Assembly (NCBI GenBank): GCA_017410065.1
Contig: JAFQRL010000011.1
Location: 1 to 64,000, forward strand
Source: Clostridia bacterium
GTDB lineage: Bacteria > Bacillota > Clostridia > Oscillospirales > CAG-272
DNA: 64,000 bases
Direction of reading: 5' to 3'
Numbering within the stretch: the stretch's first letter is position 1; the number at the start of each line of letters is the position of its first letter. Shown piece after piece: positions 7,857-18,883 of this stretch. The notes beneath the pieces are model-generated. The model was not told where the DNA came from. It ran no database searches and saw only the letters and a program-made list of their open reading frames with translations. The position numbers and the translations under genes are program-made.

Positions 7857-8768
7857 TCAGTTCTCCTCAAATAGCGCGCCTGCGAATTCCTTCGCATCAA
7901 AGGGCTTCATATCGTCGATCTGCTCGCCGACTCCGATAAACTTAACGGGAATATTGAGCTCGCGGCGGATAGAGATCACTATTCCTCCCTTTGCCGTGCC
8001 GTCAAGCTTTGTGAGCACAAGACCTGTGATCTTGGATGCATTCTTGAATTCCTTTGCCTGCATAACCGCGTTCTGACCCGTGGTCGCATCAAGCACAAGG
8101 AGTGTCTCCTTTGCGGAATCGGGAAGCTCGCGGGAAATTACCCTATCGATCTTTGCAAGCTCATCCATAAGGTTCTTTTTGTTATGAAGTCTTCCCGCCG
8201 TGTCGATTATAAGAACGTCGGCGCCTCTGCTCTTAACTGCGTTAATAGCATCGAAAACTACCGATGCGGGGTCTGCGCCCGCCGCCTGCTTGACGATATC
8301 GACGCCCGCTCTCTCACACCACACGCCAAGCTGCTCTGCCGCCGCGGCTCTGAACGTATCTGCCGCCGCAACGACTACCTTTTTCTTCTGCGACTTCAAT
8401 TCTGCCGCAATTTTTCCTATGGATGTTGTCTTTCCAACACCGTTAACACCTATAACAAGGATAACCGACGGCTTTGTGGAAAGGTTGAGAGGCTCGTGCT
8501 CGCCTATCATTCTCTTGAGAATATCAAGAAGCTCTGACTTAACAAGCTCGGGCTCCTTTATCTTCTTGTCTATCACCGTTTCGCGAAGCTCGTCGAGGAT
8601 CTCCTCCGTGACCGTGAAGCCGATATCCGCGGAGATGAGAAGCTCCTCAAGCTCCTCGAAGAGCTCCTCGTCAACCTTGGTGAACTTTTTAATTATGTTG
8701 TCTATCTTTCCGACGATAGCGTTTTTGGTTTTAAGTAAGCCTTCCTTAAGGCGATTAAAGAACCCCAT
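7857..8768 (-). CDS. ftsY: Signal recognition particle receptor FtsY
   Basis: 303 aa, essentially the NG core without the long acidic A domain of E. coli. The N domain is at residues about 10-95. The G domain shows GVNGVGKTTS (P-loop, near 112), DTFRAAAAEQL, DTAGRLHNK and TKLDGTAKGG. FtsY binds Ffh at the membrane and releases signal-sequence proteins to SecYEG. Its partner Ffh is encoded in this window at 26.6 kb. The start overlaps the smc end by 14 bases, a common Firmicutes arrangement. Confidence 0.96.
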   Translation of the reverse strand: MGFFNRLKEGLLKTKNAIVGKIDNIIKKFTKVDEELFEELEELLISADIGFTVTEEILDELRETVIDKKIKEPELVKSELLDILKRMIGEHEPLNLSTKPSVILVIGVNGVGKTTSIGKIAAELKSQKKKVVVAAADTFRAAAAEQLGVWCERAGVDIVKQAAGADPASVVFDAINAVKSRGADVLIIDTAGRLHNKKNLMDELAKIDRVISRELPDSAKETLLVLDATTGQNAVMQAKEFKNASKITGLVLTKLDGTAKGGIVISIRRELNIPVKFIGVGEQIDDMKPFDAKEFAGALFEEN

Positions 8769-11700
8769 CGAGTAACTCCTTTTGCTTTCCTTCTATCTCG
8801 TCTACGTTAAGCTCAATTGCCTGCGAAATACCGCGCTGAGGCATCGTGATACCGTAGAGCCTGTCACCTATCTCCATCGTACCGCGACGGTGAGTGATAA
8901 GTATGAACTGGGTGTTGTCGTCAAAATTCTTGATGTAGTCACCGAATCTGTATACGTTGACCTCGTCAAGCGCCGCCTCTATCTCGTCCAGGATACAGAA
9001 GGGCGTGGGATTGACCTTAAGTATGGCAAACAGCAGAGCAATTGCAACGAAGGACTGCTCGCCGCCCGAAAGCAGAGACATACTCTTGATGATCTTTCCG
9101 GGGGGTGCCGCCTTGATCTCAATACCCGAGGTCAGAACGTCGTCTGGATCGGTTAGCTGAAGCTCAGCACTACCGCCGCCAAAGAGCTCCTTGAAGGTCT
9201 TGCCGAAGTTCTTGTTGATAGCCGCGAACGCATCAACGAAGCTTGTGCGCATTTCTTCCTCAAGGCGTGAGATGATGCCGATAAGCTCGTCATATGAGCT
9301 TGTGAGGTCTACGTATTGAGTGTTAAGCTCGTCATACTGCGTCTTGACCTCGGCGTATTCCTCGATAGCTCCCGGGTTGTAATCTCCGATGGCGCGGAGC
9401 TTTGCACGGCAGGATGACTGAATTGCCGCGATCTCATCCCTGTTTTCGCTTGTTACGGGAGGATATTGCAGTGCAACGGCATCCTCGTACGTAAGGTCGT
9501 AATCATCACTGAGCTGAGAGCCGAGCTTATCCTGCTTTTCTATAAGCTGCTCAAGCTTGTTACCGTTCTTGATAACCATTTCATAGGTCACCTGACGGCT
9601 TGCGTTTCTCTCCTTCGTGCGCTCACGGATAGCCGAAAGCTCGCGTTCAAATTCATCCGAGCCTGCCTCGACCTCCGAGCGCTTTTGGCGGAGCTCCTTC
9701 AGCTGTGCTTCAAGATTTTCATATTCTATCTCGTTTGCCGATTTCTTTGAGCCGAGACCGTCGCGCTTTGAGGTGAGCTCGTCGATCCTTCCCTGCTGAG
9801 ATGCGCTCTCTCCGTCAAGCTCGGCGAGTCTCTCATTAATGGTATCGATCCGCTGATCAACACCCTCAATATCCTTTTGCGCCGCTGTGATGCTTATGGA
9901 GATTTCATTGCTCTTTTGCAGATACTCATCTCGCTTTTCATCGATAACGCCCATCTCCTCGCTTCTTCTCTGGCGGAATTCCTTAAGAGCGGCGATCCTT
10001 TCGAGGTTTGCGTTATACTCTGCCGTGAGGCTTATGAGCTCCTCGTCAGCTCTTGTCTGCTGACCGACGAGGTTGTTGTAATCTGTCCTCAGCTTCTCAA
10101 GAATATCATTGTTTGCGTTGTATTTAGCCGTGGCGTTATCGAGAGCCGCAAACTGAGAGCGCGAAAGCGTGAGAAGCAGCTCCTTCTCTTGCTCGGCATC
10201 CTTGTTTCTCTGCTTTGCCTCTGTAAGCTCCGCATCTATTTCGGAAATAGCCTCGGCAAGTCTTGCGATCTCCGCATCAAGCTTCTTTGCCTGCTCCTTA
10301 AGGTCGCTTATGGTGTTAAGCCTTGAGAGAATACCACTGTCTCTCTTTGTGCTACCGCCCGTGAATACACCGCCTGCGTTGATGACCTGACCGTCAAGAG
10401 TTACTATTTTAACTCTGTATCTCAGCCTCTTTGCCGCATCGGATGCGTTGTCGATATTATCGAACACAAGAGTTCTGAGAAGCAAAAATTCGATGACGGA
10501 GCGATATTTTTCTTCAAACTCAACGAGAGTATCCGCTCTGCCGACAAAGCCTGCAAATGACTTCGCCTGCCTTATCTCGTCGGTCTCTGTTGCGCTCTTG
10601 ATCGCGGAGATAGGATAGAATGTCGCACGGCCTGCGTTACTGTGCTTTAAGGCATAGATGGCGCGCTTTGCGGTATCTTCATTATCAACGACTATGTTCT
10701 GAAGGCTTGCTCCGAGAGCCGTTTCGATTGCCGTGATATATTTCTTATCAACCGTAAACAGCGAGGAAAGAGGGCCGTATATTTTGCCCGCACCCTGAAT
10801 TCTTCCCTGCGAATATTCTCTCATAACGAACTTAACGCTTTCGGCATAGCCCTCAAAATGATCGCTCATTCTCTGAAGCATATTAGCTCGTTCAACGAGA
10901 GTATCTCTTTCAAGCTTATTTGAATTGTAAGTCTCGGTGATCTGCCCGCGCTCCTCGGTGAGAGCCTCTATTCTTTCGGCTGTCTCGCTGAGGATGGCAT
11001 CCTTTTCGGCAATAGAGGTCTTATAGCCCGCCGCATTTCTTTCGCAACGGTCTGCCTCCTCCTTAAGCTCTGCGCCTTCCTTTTCGTATTTTTCTATCTC
11101 CTCCTCAATATCGAGGGACTTTGAGCCATCTGTGGACTTGGAATTCTTAAGAACGTTTATTCTTACGTTCAGCGCATTTGCGGAGCCCTCCTCAACGGTA
11201 AGCTCATCAAGAGCCTCCTCCAGCTCGCGCTTTGCTTCGTCCACACGTCTTCCGAGCGAATCTGCCTCGGAGAGATATTCAAGCCTTGTATCCATAAGCT
11301 TTTTGAGCGATGACTCAAAGCCTTCTCGCTTACTGTCGTATTCGGCTCTTGTGTTAAGAAGTGCATTGCGGCTTTCGTTTATCTCGCCGATTCTTGCTCT
11401 GCACTGCTCAATAAGCTCTGCGGAATGAGCGAAATCCGACTCCGCAACTCTTAAGGCGTTATCGAGCTGATGAAGCTTATCGGTGGCAATTCTTATCTCG
11501 TCGAGCAGCTGCTCGGAGAGAAGCTTATTAGACTGGGTTTTGAGGTAAAGATTTTCGTTTTGCTTTTCAAGATCCGAGAGCGCATCGTCTATGATCTCAA
11601 GCTCGTGCTGAGAAAGCTTATAAGCCTTGTCTTGCTCCTCTATATCCTCGCGGATCTTCTTTGTGTCGTAGAGCCAAAGCGAAACGTCTGCTCGCTTCTT

Positions 11701-12369
11701 TTCCTCATATATTGCAAGGCCCTGACGAGCCTTTTCCGCCTGCTTGGCAAGAGGACCGACACGGCTTTCAAGAACGAAAAGAATATCCTTAACTCTGTCA
11801 AGGTTATCCTGAGTCTGCTTAAGCTTGCGCTCCGACTCCTCTTTTCTGTGGCGGTATTTGGATATTCCAGCCGCCTCCTCGAAGATATGGCGGCGCTCGT
11901 CGCTCTTTTTGGATATGATCTCTGCGATCTTACCCTGACCGATAATGGAATAGCCCTCACGGCCAACGCCCGTATTCATAAAGAGCTCGTATATATCACG
12001 AAGTCTGCAGGGCTGACGGTTAATGAGATATTCGCTGTCGCCTGTTCTGAAATAACGTCGTGTGACGATGACCTCGTCAAATTCGGAATCAAGCCTGTTT
12101 TCGGGATCCGAATTATCGAATGTAACGGAAACCTCGGCAAATCCCATAGGATGCCTGTCCTCTGTACCGCCGAAGATAACGTCTTCCATTTTAGTGCCTC
12201 GGATATTACGGCTGGAAAGCTCGCCGAGAACCCAACGCATAGCATCGGATATATTCGATTTTCCGCTTCCGTTAGGGCCGACGATAACCGTGGCGCCTCT
12301 CTCGAAGGATAAGACCGTTCTGTTCGGGAACGATTTGAATCCGTGTAGCTCGAGTGACTTTAAATACAT
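8755..12369 (-). CDS. smc: Chromosome partition protein SMC
   Basis: 1204 aa. Walker A is GPNGSGKSN near residues 32-40. Two long coiled coils flank a hinge at about 520-680 (GPLSSLFTVDKKY to FTGGSTKRDSG). The signature LSGGEQSF is near 1105 and Walker B is CILDEIEAALDE near 1138. SMC dimers with ScpA/ScpB extrude DNA loops to organise and separate chromosomes. The whole gene is intact and of normal length. The start overlaps the radical SAM gene upstream by 10 bases. Confidence 0.97.
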   Translation of the reverse strand: MYLKSLELHGFKSFPNRTVLSFERGATVIVGPNGSGKSNISDAMRWVLGELSSRNIRGTKMEDVIFGGTEDRHPMGFAEVSVTFDNSDPENRLDSEFDEVIVTRRYFRTGDSEYLINRQPCRLRDIYELFMNTGVGREGYSIIGQGKIAEIISKKSDERRHIFEEAAGISKYRHRKEESERKLKQTQDNLDRVKDILFVLESRVGPLAKQAEKARQGLAIYEEKKRADVSLWLYDTKKIREDIEEQDKAYKLSQHELEIIDDALSDLEKQNENLYLKTQSNKLLSEQLLDEIRIATDKLHQLDNALRVAESDFAHSAELIEQCRARIGEINESRNALLNTRAEYDSKREGFESSLKKLMDTRLEYLSEADSLGRRVDEAKRELEEALDELTVEEGSANALNVRINVLKNSKSTDGSKSLDIEEEIEKYEKEGAELKEEADRCERNAAGYKTSIAEKDAILSETAERIEALTEERGQITETYNSNKLERDTLVERANMLQRMSDHFEGYAESVKFVMREYSQGRIQGAGKIYGPLSSLFTVDKKYITAIETALGASLQNIVVDNEDTAKRAIYALKHSNAGRATFYPISAIKSATETDEIRQAKSFAGFVGRADTLVEFEEKYRSVIEFLLLRTLVFDNIDNASDAAKRLRYRVKIVTLDGQVINAGGVFTGGSTKRDSGILSRLNTISDLKEQAKKLDAEIARLAEAISEIDAELTEAKQRNKDAEQEKELLLTLSRSQFAALDNATAKYNANNDILEKLRTDYNNLVGQQTRADEELISLTAEYNANLERIAALKEFRQRRSEEMGVIDEKRDEYLQKSNEISISITAAQKDIEGVDQRIDTINERLAELDGESASQQGRIDELTSKRDGLGSKKSANEIEYENLEAQLKELRQKRSEVEAGSDEFERELSAIRERTKERNASRQVTYEMVIKNGNKLEQLIEKQDKLGSQLSDDYDLTYEDAVALQYPPVTSENRDEIAAIQSSCRAKLRAIGDYNPGAIEEYAEVKTQYDELNTQYVDLTSSYDELIGIISRLEEEMRTSFVDAFAAINKNFGKTFKELFGGGSAELQLTDPDDVLTSGIEIKAAPPGKIIKSMSLLSGGEQSFVAIALLFAILKVNPTPFCILDEIEAALDEVNVYRFGDYIKNFDDNTQFILITHRRGTMEIGDRLYGITMPQRGISQAIELNVDEIEGKQKELLDGVL

Positions 12370-13397
12370 TCCTTTTCCCCCAAATGCTTCATTACCTTGA
12401 AGTCGTGCTCGCCAAGAGATCCGTCCTCTAAAAAGCGGATTTCACGCAAGCCAAGCTGCTCAGTAAGAAGTATTTTATTTCTTTTTTTCTGACCTATCGC
12501 CTTGGATAATGCTCCCTTGGCAACGGTCACGTAAAGTATATCATCTCGGGTTAGCGAAAGCTTCTTCGCCTCCCTGTATATTCCGTCGTAGTAAAATCTA
12601 TTGAGCACCAGCTCACCGATAGCGGGATGATTTGGTCCCGAATGATAGGTGCTCACTGATGAAAGATTTTCGGACGAGCATAGCCCGATCCTTATAATTT
12701 TAATGTCATTCTTTAAAAATAGATTAAAAACCCGGGCAGAACGCTCAACAGCCTCATCAAGAGGCAATGGCTCGTAGCTTCCTTCGATCGCCATATCGCA
12801 AAGCTCTGTGCCGCGAAAGACCACCGTTGGATATATTCTTGCACCCGTTGCACCGCACGCTATGATCAGCCTCGCCGTTTCAAGCTCGTCGTCTGCGGTG
12901 GATTTCGGTAAGCCTATCATCATCTGTCCGACAAGCTCAAAGCCCCCATCAACTATCATTTTGCAGGCGCGTATCTCACATTCGCGAGTGTGCCCGCGCT
13001 TCGCGGCTTTGAGCACCTTATCAGATGCGCTTTGAAGTCCAAGCTCTATTACCTTAACTCCGCGGGACTTAAGGATAGATAGCACCTCTGCGTCTATATA
13101 ATCGGGGCGGGTCGAGCATCTGATGGAGCTCACCCTTCCGCTTTTTATATATCCGTGTGCTGTGTCCAAAAGCTCGGTCATAAGCTTTCTGTCTATCCCT
13201 GTGAAGGAGCCTCCGAAGAAAGCGATCTCAACCTCGTCGTCCTGTGACACGGTGGAAAGCGACTGCTCGATCAATTCGGTGAGACTGTTCTTATCGAATT
13301 CCTCAACACCCGATATTGTTCTTTGGTTGCAAAAAACACATTGATTCGGGCAACCGAGATGAGGAATAAAAACAGGTATATTCACGTGGCGGCTCAT
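12360..13397 (-). CDS. Radical SAM protein, Elp3/YhcC-like
   Basis: 345 aa. The cluster motif CPNQCVFC (CxxxCxxC, near residues 16-23) binds a 4Fe-4S cluster and SAM; the following IRCSTRPDYID and IELGLQSAS segments are typical of the Elp3/TIGR01212-type subgroup. No Elp3 acetyltransferase domain is evident, as the protein ends soon after the barrel. Proteins of this kind are regularly encoded between rnc and smc in Clostridia, but their substrate is not established; tRNA modification is a guess from homologs. ATGA overlap with rnc. Confidence 0.85.
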   Translation of the reverse strand: MSRHVNIPVFIPHLGCPNQCVFCNQRTISGVEEFDKNSLTELIEQSLSTVSQDDEVEIAFFGGSFTGIDRKLMTELLDTAHGYIKSGRVSSIRCSTRPDYIDAEVLSILKSRGVKVIELGLQSASDKVLKAAKRGHTRECEIRACKMIVDGGFELVGQMMIGLPKSTADDELETARLIIACGATGARIYPTVVFRGTELCDMAIEGSYEPLPLDEAVERSARVFNLFLKNDIKIIRIGLCSSENLSSVSTYHSGPNHPAIGELVLNRFYYDGIYREAKKLSLTRDDILYVTVAKGALSKAIGQKKRNKILLTEQLGLREIRFLEDGSLGEHDFKVMKHLGEKECI

Positions 13398-14104
13398 ACT
13401 ATAACTCCAAATAGCGAGAGCGCGACCTTCGCCGCCTGCATCTGTGCCGTCTGAACCTTTGCGGCAACACCTCTGCCAACCTCGTTGTTATTGACCAGAG
13501 CAACTACCGTGAAGCGCCTTTTGTGCTCGGGACCTTCGGTTGCAACCGTTTTGTATTCAAGAACTGACGCGCCGTCCTTTTCAACGAGCTGCTGAAGCAT
13601 AGTTTTATAATCTGTGTTTTGCGCGTTGTCAACAAGCTTGAATTCTTCCTCAAAAAGGGCGAGTATAAAGCTTTTATATTCACCGCTTTCCACCGAATCA
13701 AGATATATCGCGCCGATCACAGCCTCCATAGCATCCGCAAGTATTTTAGACTTGCCTCTGCCGCCTGCGGCTTCCTCGCCGTGACCTATGATGATATAGC
13801 TTCCGAGCTCAAGCCTTTCTGCTATTTTTGCAAGAGTTTGCTCACACACAAGCCTTTGACGCATTTTTGTGAGCGCACCCTCTCTGTGCTTTTTGAAGTT
13901 CAGGAAAAGGTGCTCGGATATTACGGCGCCGAGTATAGAATCTCCGAGAAATTCAAGTCTCTCGTTTGATTCAGCCTTAATTCCGCGACTTCTTTGTTCG
14001 TTTGTATATGAGGAGTGAGTGAGTGCCCTCTCAAGATAAGAGACGTCCTTGAATCTGTATCCCATAATATCCTGAAGCAAAAGCACGTCCTTGCCGATAG
14101 ACAT
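13394..14104 (-). CDS. rnc: Ribonuclease III
   Basis: 236 aa. The RNase III signature NERLEFLGDSILG lies near residues 44-56. The second acidic catalytic region is ILADAMEAVIGAIYLD near 118-133, carrying the conserved Asp and Glu. A double-stranded RNA binding domain occupies about residues 160-236 (DYKTMLQQLVEK...AKVALSLFG). RNase III processes rRNA precursors and other duplex RNA; several long hairpin transcripts in this window could be substrates. Length is normal. Confidence 0.96.
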   Translation of the reverse strand: MSIGKDVLLLQDIMGYRFKDVSYLERALTHSSYTNEQRSRGIKAESNERLEFLGDSILGAVISEHLFLNFKKHREGALTKMRQRLVCEQTLAKIAERLELGSYIIIGHGEEAAGGRGKSKILADAMEAVIGAIYLDSVESGEYKSFILALFEEEFKLVDNAQNTDYKTMLQQLVEKDGASVLEYKTVATEGPEHKRRFTVVALVNNNEVGRGVAAKVQTAQMQAAKVALSLFGVIV

Positions 14105-14186
14105 TTATCTCACCCCTCCTTTTTCTGAATTTATTATCAATATCCGAGAATATCGGATATATATGCCCGATATTTTCGACCTTGCG

Positions 14187-15230
14187 TTAAATATCGGCGA
14201 GAGCCTGCTGCTTTTCAGCATCGGCGATAAGCTTCTTTTCGTCGTAGTCCTCTGCAAATATTGCAATATCGTTGTTTATTCCCGTCTCAACGAAGAAAAT
14301 AGCTTGTCTTATAGCGTTTTTGATAGCCTTGGCGTCCGATGAGCCGTGAGCCTTGATAACAGGCTTCTGCACGCCGAGAAGGGGCGCGCCGCCGTGCTCG
14401 GAGGCGTCGAAGCGTTGCTTCATCTCCTTGATCTTATCCTTCATTGTGAGGGTTGAGACCTTGGTGATGATGTTTGTGGTTAGCACGTCCTTAAGTGTTC
14501 CCATAAGGAATTTGCCCATTCCCTCAACCGATTTCAGGAAGATATTGCCTGTGAAGCCGTCTGTAACGAGAACGTCGCAAACGCCAAAGGGAACCTCCTT
14601 CGCCTCAACGTTACCAACGAAATTGAGTCCGCACTCCTCGAGCATCTGATAGGATTCGGTCTGAAGCGCATTTCCCTTGTTGTATTCGGTACCGTTGTTA
14701 AGCTGGCCTATTCTAGGGCGGTCGATGCCGTATATCTTTTCCATATACTTTGCACCCATAAATGCAAATTGGCAGATATTATCCGAGGAGACCGTGAGGT
14801 TTGCTCCCGAGTCCATAAGAAGCACAGGCTTTGCAAGAGGAAGTATCGAAGCGATAGCCGCTCTGTTTATTCCCGTGATACGTCTGACGATGATCGTTGC
14901 GCCTGTGACAAGCGCACCTGTGTTACCCGCGCTCACGAAGGCATCTACCTCGCCCTTTGAGAGAGCCTTGAAGCCAACGCTCATTGAGGAATCTCTCTTG
15001 TCTCTGACGACAGAAAGAGGGCTATCCTCCATCGTGATAACCGATGCGGCGGGAATAATGCTGATACCCGAAATATTGATCTCGTTCTGAACGGCAATAT
15101 CGGATATAACGTTTTCGTCTCCAACGAGAACAAGCTCTGTATCCTTGAATTCTTCTGCGGCAAGCTCAACACCCTTGAGTATTTCAAGAGGTGCGTTGTC
15201 ACCGCTCATTGCATCAATAAGTATTCTCAT
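14187..15230 (-). CDS. plsX: Phosphate acyltransferase PlsX
   Basis: 347 aa starting at MRILIDAMSGDNAP (ATG at 15230); a longer in-frame start at 15332 runs into trmFO and is rejected. Family motifs include DAMSGDNAP near the start, SAGNTGALV near 100, LLMDSGANL and VTDGFTGNIFLK near 235. PlsX makes acyl-phosphate from acyl-ACP for phosphatidic acid synthesis with PlsY. In many Firmicutes acpP follows plsX; here only 82 non-coding bases separate plsX from rnc, so acpP must be elsewhere. Confidence 0.96.
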   Translation of the reverse strand: MRILIDAMSGDNAPLEILKGVELAAEEFKDTELVLVGDENVISDIAVQNEINISGISIIPAASVITMEDSPLSVVRDKRDSSMSVGFKALSKGEVDAFVSAGNTGALVTGATIIVRRITGINRAAIASILPLAKPVLLMDSGANLTVSSDNICQFAFMGAKYMEKIYGIDRPRIGQLNNGTEYNKGNALQTESYQMLEECGLNFVGNVEAKEVPFGVCDVLVTDGFTGNIFLKSVEGMGKFLMGTLKDVLTTNIITKVSTLTMKDKIKEMKQRFDASEHGGAPLLGVQKPVIKAHGSSDAKAIKNAIRQAIFFVETGINNDIAIFAEDYDEKKLIADAEKQQALADI

Positions 15231-15237
15231 TTCTAGC

Positions 15238-16581
15238 TTAAATGGTCGCAAAATCTCTGCGTATAATTTCAAGAGCGCGCTCTGAATACGCTTCGTTTCT
15301 GAACCTCTTTCCTCCTTTGACTTTATAACCAAGCGGAGCTATTATGCCGAAATTGGCATTCATCGGCTGAAATGCGGAGCTGACTCCGCCCTCGCTTACG
15401 TAATGTGCAAGCGCGCCGATCTCCGTTTCCTTGGGAAATACCACGGGCTCTTTTCCAAGCATCTGCATAGCCGCATTGATGCCTGCAACAAGTCCTGACG
15501 AGGCGGACTCAACGTAGCCCTCCACACCCGTCATCTGCCCCGCAAAATAGAGTTTATTATTAGCCCTAACAGAATAGGTCGACGTCAAAAATCCCGGGGA
15601 GTTTATATATGTGTTTCTATGCATAACACCGTAGCGGAAGAATTCCGCGTTTTCAAGTCCGGGTATCATACGGAACACTCTCTTTTGCTCACCAAAGGTG
15701 AGATGAGTCTGGAAGCCGACGATGTTATACATCGTGCCCTCCTTGTTTTCTCTGCGGAGCTGGACTGTTGCAAAGGCGTCCTCTCCCGTTTTCGGGACAG
15801 GAAGTCCGACAGGCTTCATAGGTCCGAAGCGCAGGGTGTCGTAGCCTCTTGATGCCATTACCTCAACGGGCATACAGCCCTCAAAAACAGTCAGATCCTC
15901 CTGGAGCTCTCTATCGAAAGCCTTAAGCGGAGCCGCCTCTGCACCAACGAGCGCCTTATAGAAGGCATCGTATTCCTCTTTTGTCATAGGACAGTTGAGA
16001 TAATCGGTGGGCTCGCCCTTTCCGTATCTTGATGCGAAAAATGCAATGTCGGTATTAACGGTGGAAAAATCAACTATCGGTGCCGCCGCATCGAAGAAAT
16101 GAAGCTCGTCTCCGCCTGTGATCCTTGATATAGCAAGGGCGAGAGGCTCGGAGGTGAGAGGTCCGCTTGCAACCACGGTTATTTCGCTCGTATCCGCATC
16201 GAGCTCGGTGATCTCCTCCTCAAACACCGTGATATTTGGATGAGATTTTATCTTTTCTGTTATATAATCGCTGAACTGCCGACGGTTAACAGCAAGAGCC
16301 GAGCCTGCGGGAACCTCGGTGGCGTATGCCGCCTCCATGATCAGCGAGCCAAGAGCACGGAGCTCCTCCTTGAGAAGCCCTACGGCGTTATTCAGCTGAT
16401 TTGAACGAAGAGAGTTTGAGCACACAAGCTCTGCAAAGCCCTCCGTGTGATGCGCGGGGCTCATTTTTTTCGGCTTCATCTCATAGAGATGTACCTTCAC
16501 TCCGCGCTTTGCGATCTGCCAAGCCGCCTCACAGCCCGCAAGTCCCGCGCCGATGACCTTTACGTATTCTTCACTCATCAT
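15238..16581 (-). CDS. trmFO: tRNA (uracil-54-C5)-methyltransferase TrmFO
   Basis: 447 aa from the ATG at 16581 ([13 protein letters not shown]), overlapping the topA stop; the longer frame start lies inside topA. The N-terminal FAD motif is [11 protein letters not shown], followed by [11 protein letters not shown], both hallmarks of TrmFO/GidA-like proteins. The C-terminal half has [20 protein letters not shown]. TrmFO uses methylene-tetrahydrofolate and FADH2 to make ribothymidine at tRNA position 54. folD, which makes folate one-carbon carriers, is in this window at 55.7 kb. topA-trmFO is a classical Firmicutes pair. Confidence 0.96.
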   Translation of the reverse strand: MMSEEYVKVIGAGLAGCEAAWQIAKRGVKVHLYEMKPKKMSPAHHTEGFAELVCSNSLRSNQLNNAVGLLKEELRALGSLIMEAAYATEVPAGSALAVNRRQFSDYITEKIKSHPNITVFEEEITELDADTSEITVVASGPLTSEPLALAISRITGGDELHFFDAAAPIVDFSTVNTDIAFFASRYGKGEPTDYLNCPMTKEEYDAFYKALVGAEAAPLKAFDRELQEDLTVFEGCMPVEVMASRGYDTLRFGPMKPVGLPVPKTGEDAFATVQLRRENKEGTMYNIVGFQTHLTFGEQKRVFRMIPGLENAEFFRYGVMHRNTYINSPGFLTSTYSVRANNKLYFAGQMTGVEGYVESASSGLVAGINAAMQMLGKEPVVFPKETEIGALAHYVSEGGVSSAFQPMNANFGIIAPLGYKVKGGKRFRNEAYSERALEIIRRDFATI

Positions 16582-18848
16582 TCGGTCTCCGCGAGCTCTT
16601 CCTCGCGCTGATAGCCGCAGGACCTCTCCTTGCAAACTACCATCTTCCTGCTCTTGCGATAGTAAAGATTTGCGCCGCAATCGGGGCATTTTTCGGTGAG
16701 AGGTCTATCCCACGTGGAGAAATCACACTCGGGATAACGCTCGCAGCTGTAAAACAGACTCTTGCCTCTGCCGTGCCTTGCAAGTATTTTAGAGGAGCAG
16801 ATCGGGCAAGGTACACCTGTTTCCGTTACCTTCTGCTTTGTGAAACGGCAGGATGGGTAATTGGAGCAGGCATAGAAGGTGCCGTAGCGACCCTGGCGGA
16901 TAACCATCTCCGCGCCGCACTCCTCGCAAGCAAAGCCTGCAAGAGTCGGAGCCTCTACCTTCTGCTCAACAGGCTTGCCGTCGCCGTCTACCGCCTTTGT
17001 GCATTTGCAGGCGGGATATGCGGGACAAGCCAGGAATTTTCCGAAGCGACCTGTTTTATAGATCATCTTTTTGCCGCAGATATCGCAAGGAATATCGCTT
17101 TCCTCCGCGGGAACGGTGAGTGCCGCTTCCTTTCCCGAATCCATAGCCGCCAGAAGATCCTTTTCAAACTTCTTGTAGAAGCTTGAAAGAACTCCAAGAG
17201 TGGTGTTTTCTTTATTTTCAATAGAGTCAAGCGCGCTTTCCATCGATGCTGTGAAGTCATAGTCGATTATATCAGGGAAATGACGGCGCATAAAGTTCGT
17301 TATAAGCTCTCCGAGAGGAGTTGCAACAAGCGACTTGCCGTCGCGCTTAACGTAATTTCTTGATGTTATGATCGTGATGGTGGGCGCGTAGGTAGAAGGT
17401 CTGCCTATTCCGCGCTCCTTGAAGAATTCGACGAGGGATGCCTCTGTGTATCTTGGAGGTGGCTCCGTGAAGTGCTGGAGCCTTTCGATGCTCTCTGCCA
17501 CAAGCTTTTCTCCTGCCGTAACGGAAGGAAGCTTCGTGAGGCTTACGTCCTCGTCCTCATCGCTATCATTGCTCTTGTCTCCGGAATCGTAGACGGCAAG
17601 ATATCCTTTAAATTTGATTATATAGCCGCCTGTTTTGAAAATATATCCGTTGTTTTCAATATCAACAGAAACGGTATCGAGGATGGCGGATGCCATCTGG
17701 CTCGCGATGAATCTATCAAATATAAGCTTATAAAGCTTATACTGATCGGATGAGAGCATTTTCTTAACAAGCTTGGGAGAAAGCCTCGGGTCGGAGGGGC
17801 GGATAGCCTCGTGAGCGTCCTGTGCTCCGCTTGCCGCCTTATAGCTTCTCTCTTGGGCAGGAACGTACTCCTTGCCGAAATTATCCGCGATATATTCAGC
17901 CGCCGCGCTCTTTGCAACCTCCGAAACTCTTGTGGAGTCGGTACGCATATAGGTGATAAGACCCTGCACACCGCCAAGCTCTGCACCGAGATTGAGACCG
18001 TCGTAAAGCTCTTGAGCAACCTTCATTATCTTCTGAGACTGGAAACCAAGCTTTTTTGATGCGTCCTGAATAAGGCTGGAGGTGGTGAACGGAGGCGCGG
18101 GGGATTTATACTTTTCCTGATGGCGCACCGCCGAGACAACAAACGATCCCGAGTCCAGCTTATCCGTAATTTTCTTTGCGGCGTCTTCTGACTCTATCTT
18201 TATCTTTCCTGTGCGCTCGCCGTTAAGTCTTGCCGAGATTACGTCTCCACTTGCAGTTTTGAACTGACCTTCAACAGTCCAATATTCCTGAGGAACGAAG
18301 GCGCGGATCTCCTCCTCACGTTCGGTTATTATGCGAGTGGCGACCGACTGAACTCTTCCTGCGGAAAGTCCGCTCTTAAGATTTTTCCAAAGCACCTCGC
18401 TGAGCTTGAAGCCAACGAGTCGGTCAAGGATCCTTCTTGCCTGCTGGGAGTTTACAAGATCCTCGTTTATCTTCCTTGGATGCTTGATGCCCTCCTTAAC
18501 GGCACTTTTGGTTATCTCGTTGAAGGTGACTCTGCATTCCTTGTCCTTCGGGATGCCGAGCTCGCCCGCAATGTGCCAGGAGATAGCCTCTCCCTCACGG
18601 TCAGGGTCTGTTGCGAGAAATATCTTGCCAGCGCTTTTTGCCTCGCGCTTAAGCTCCTTGATGATATCTCCCTTGCCGCGGATATTGATGTAATGAGGCT
18701 CAAAGCCCGCTTCAACGTCAATTCCGAGGGTGCTCTTGGGAAGATCTCTGATATGACCTACAGATGCTATGACCTTGTAATTCGGTCCGAGATATCCTTT
18801 GATCGTATTCGCCTTCGAGGGTGACTCAACTATAACAAGATTTGCCAT
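16578..18848 (-). CDS. topA: DNA topoisomerase I
   Basis: 756 aa. The N-terminal Toprim domain has [11 protein letters not shown] near residue 5 and [15 protein letters not shown] near 78-92. The active site tyrosine lies in [10 protein letters not shown] near residues 298-307. The C-terminus carries four zinc-ribbon type modules ([32 protein letters not shown]) that help DNA binding. TopA relaxes negative supercoils as a monomer. Length and domain order are standard for Firmicutes. trmFO follows with a 4-base overlap. Confidence 0.97.
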   Translation of the reverse strand: MANLVIVESPSKANTIKGYLGPNYKVIASVGHIRDLPKSTLGIDVEAGFEPHYINIRGKGDIIKELKREAKSAGKIFLATDPDREGEAISWHIAGELGIPKDKECRVTFNEITKSAVKEGIKHPRKINEDLVNSQQARRILDRLVGFKLSEVLWKNLKSGLSAGRVQSVATRIITEREEEIRAFVPQEYWTVEGQFKTASGDVISARLNGERTGKIKIESEDAAKKITDKLDSGSFVVSAVRHQEKYKSPAPPFTTSSLIQDASKKLGFQSQKIMKVAQELYDGLNLGAELGGVQGLITYMRTDSTRVSEVAKSAAAEYIADNFGKEYVPAQERSYKAASGAQDAHEAIRPSDPRLSPKLVKKMLSSDQYKLYKLIFDRFIASQMASAILDTVSVDIENNGYIFKTGGYIIKFKGYLAVYDSGDKSNDSDEDEDVSLTKLPSVTAGEKLVAESIERLQHFTEPPPRYTEASLVEFFKERGIGRPSTYAPTITIITSRNYVKRDGKSLVATPLGELITNFMRRHFPDIIDYDFTASMESALDSIENKENTTLGVLSSFYKKFEKDLLAAMDSGKEAALTVPAEESDIPCDICGKKMIYKTGRFGKFLACPAYPACKCTKAVDGDGKPVEQKVEAPTLAGFACEECGAEMVIRQGRYGTFYACSNYPSCRFTKQKVTETGVPCPICSSKILARHGRGKSLFYSCERYPECDFSTWDRPLTEKCPDCGANLYYRKSRKMVVCKERSCGYQREEELAETE

Positions 18849-18883
18849 TATATTCCAAAGCGGTCAGCCGCTTCCTTTCGTGA

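Noticed and set aside
11470..12312. 280-aa ORF antisense to smc
   Set aside because: Shadow of the highly biased smc codons; no start signal.
14105..14186. A small acpP gene between plsX and rnc
   Set aside because: The 82-bp gap is too short for the ~77-codon acpP and has no DSL motif.
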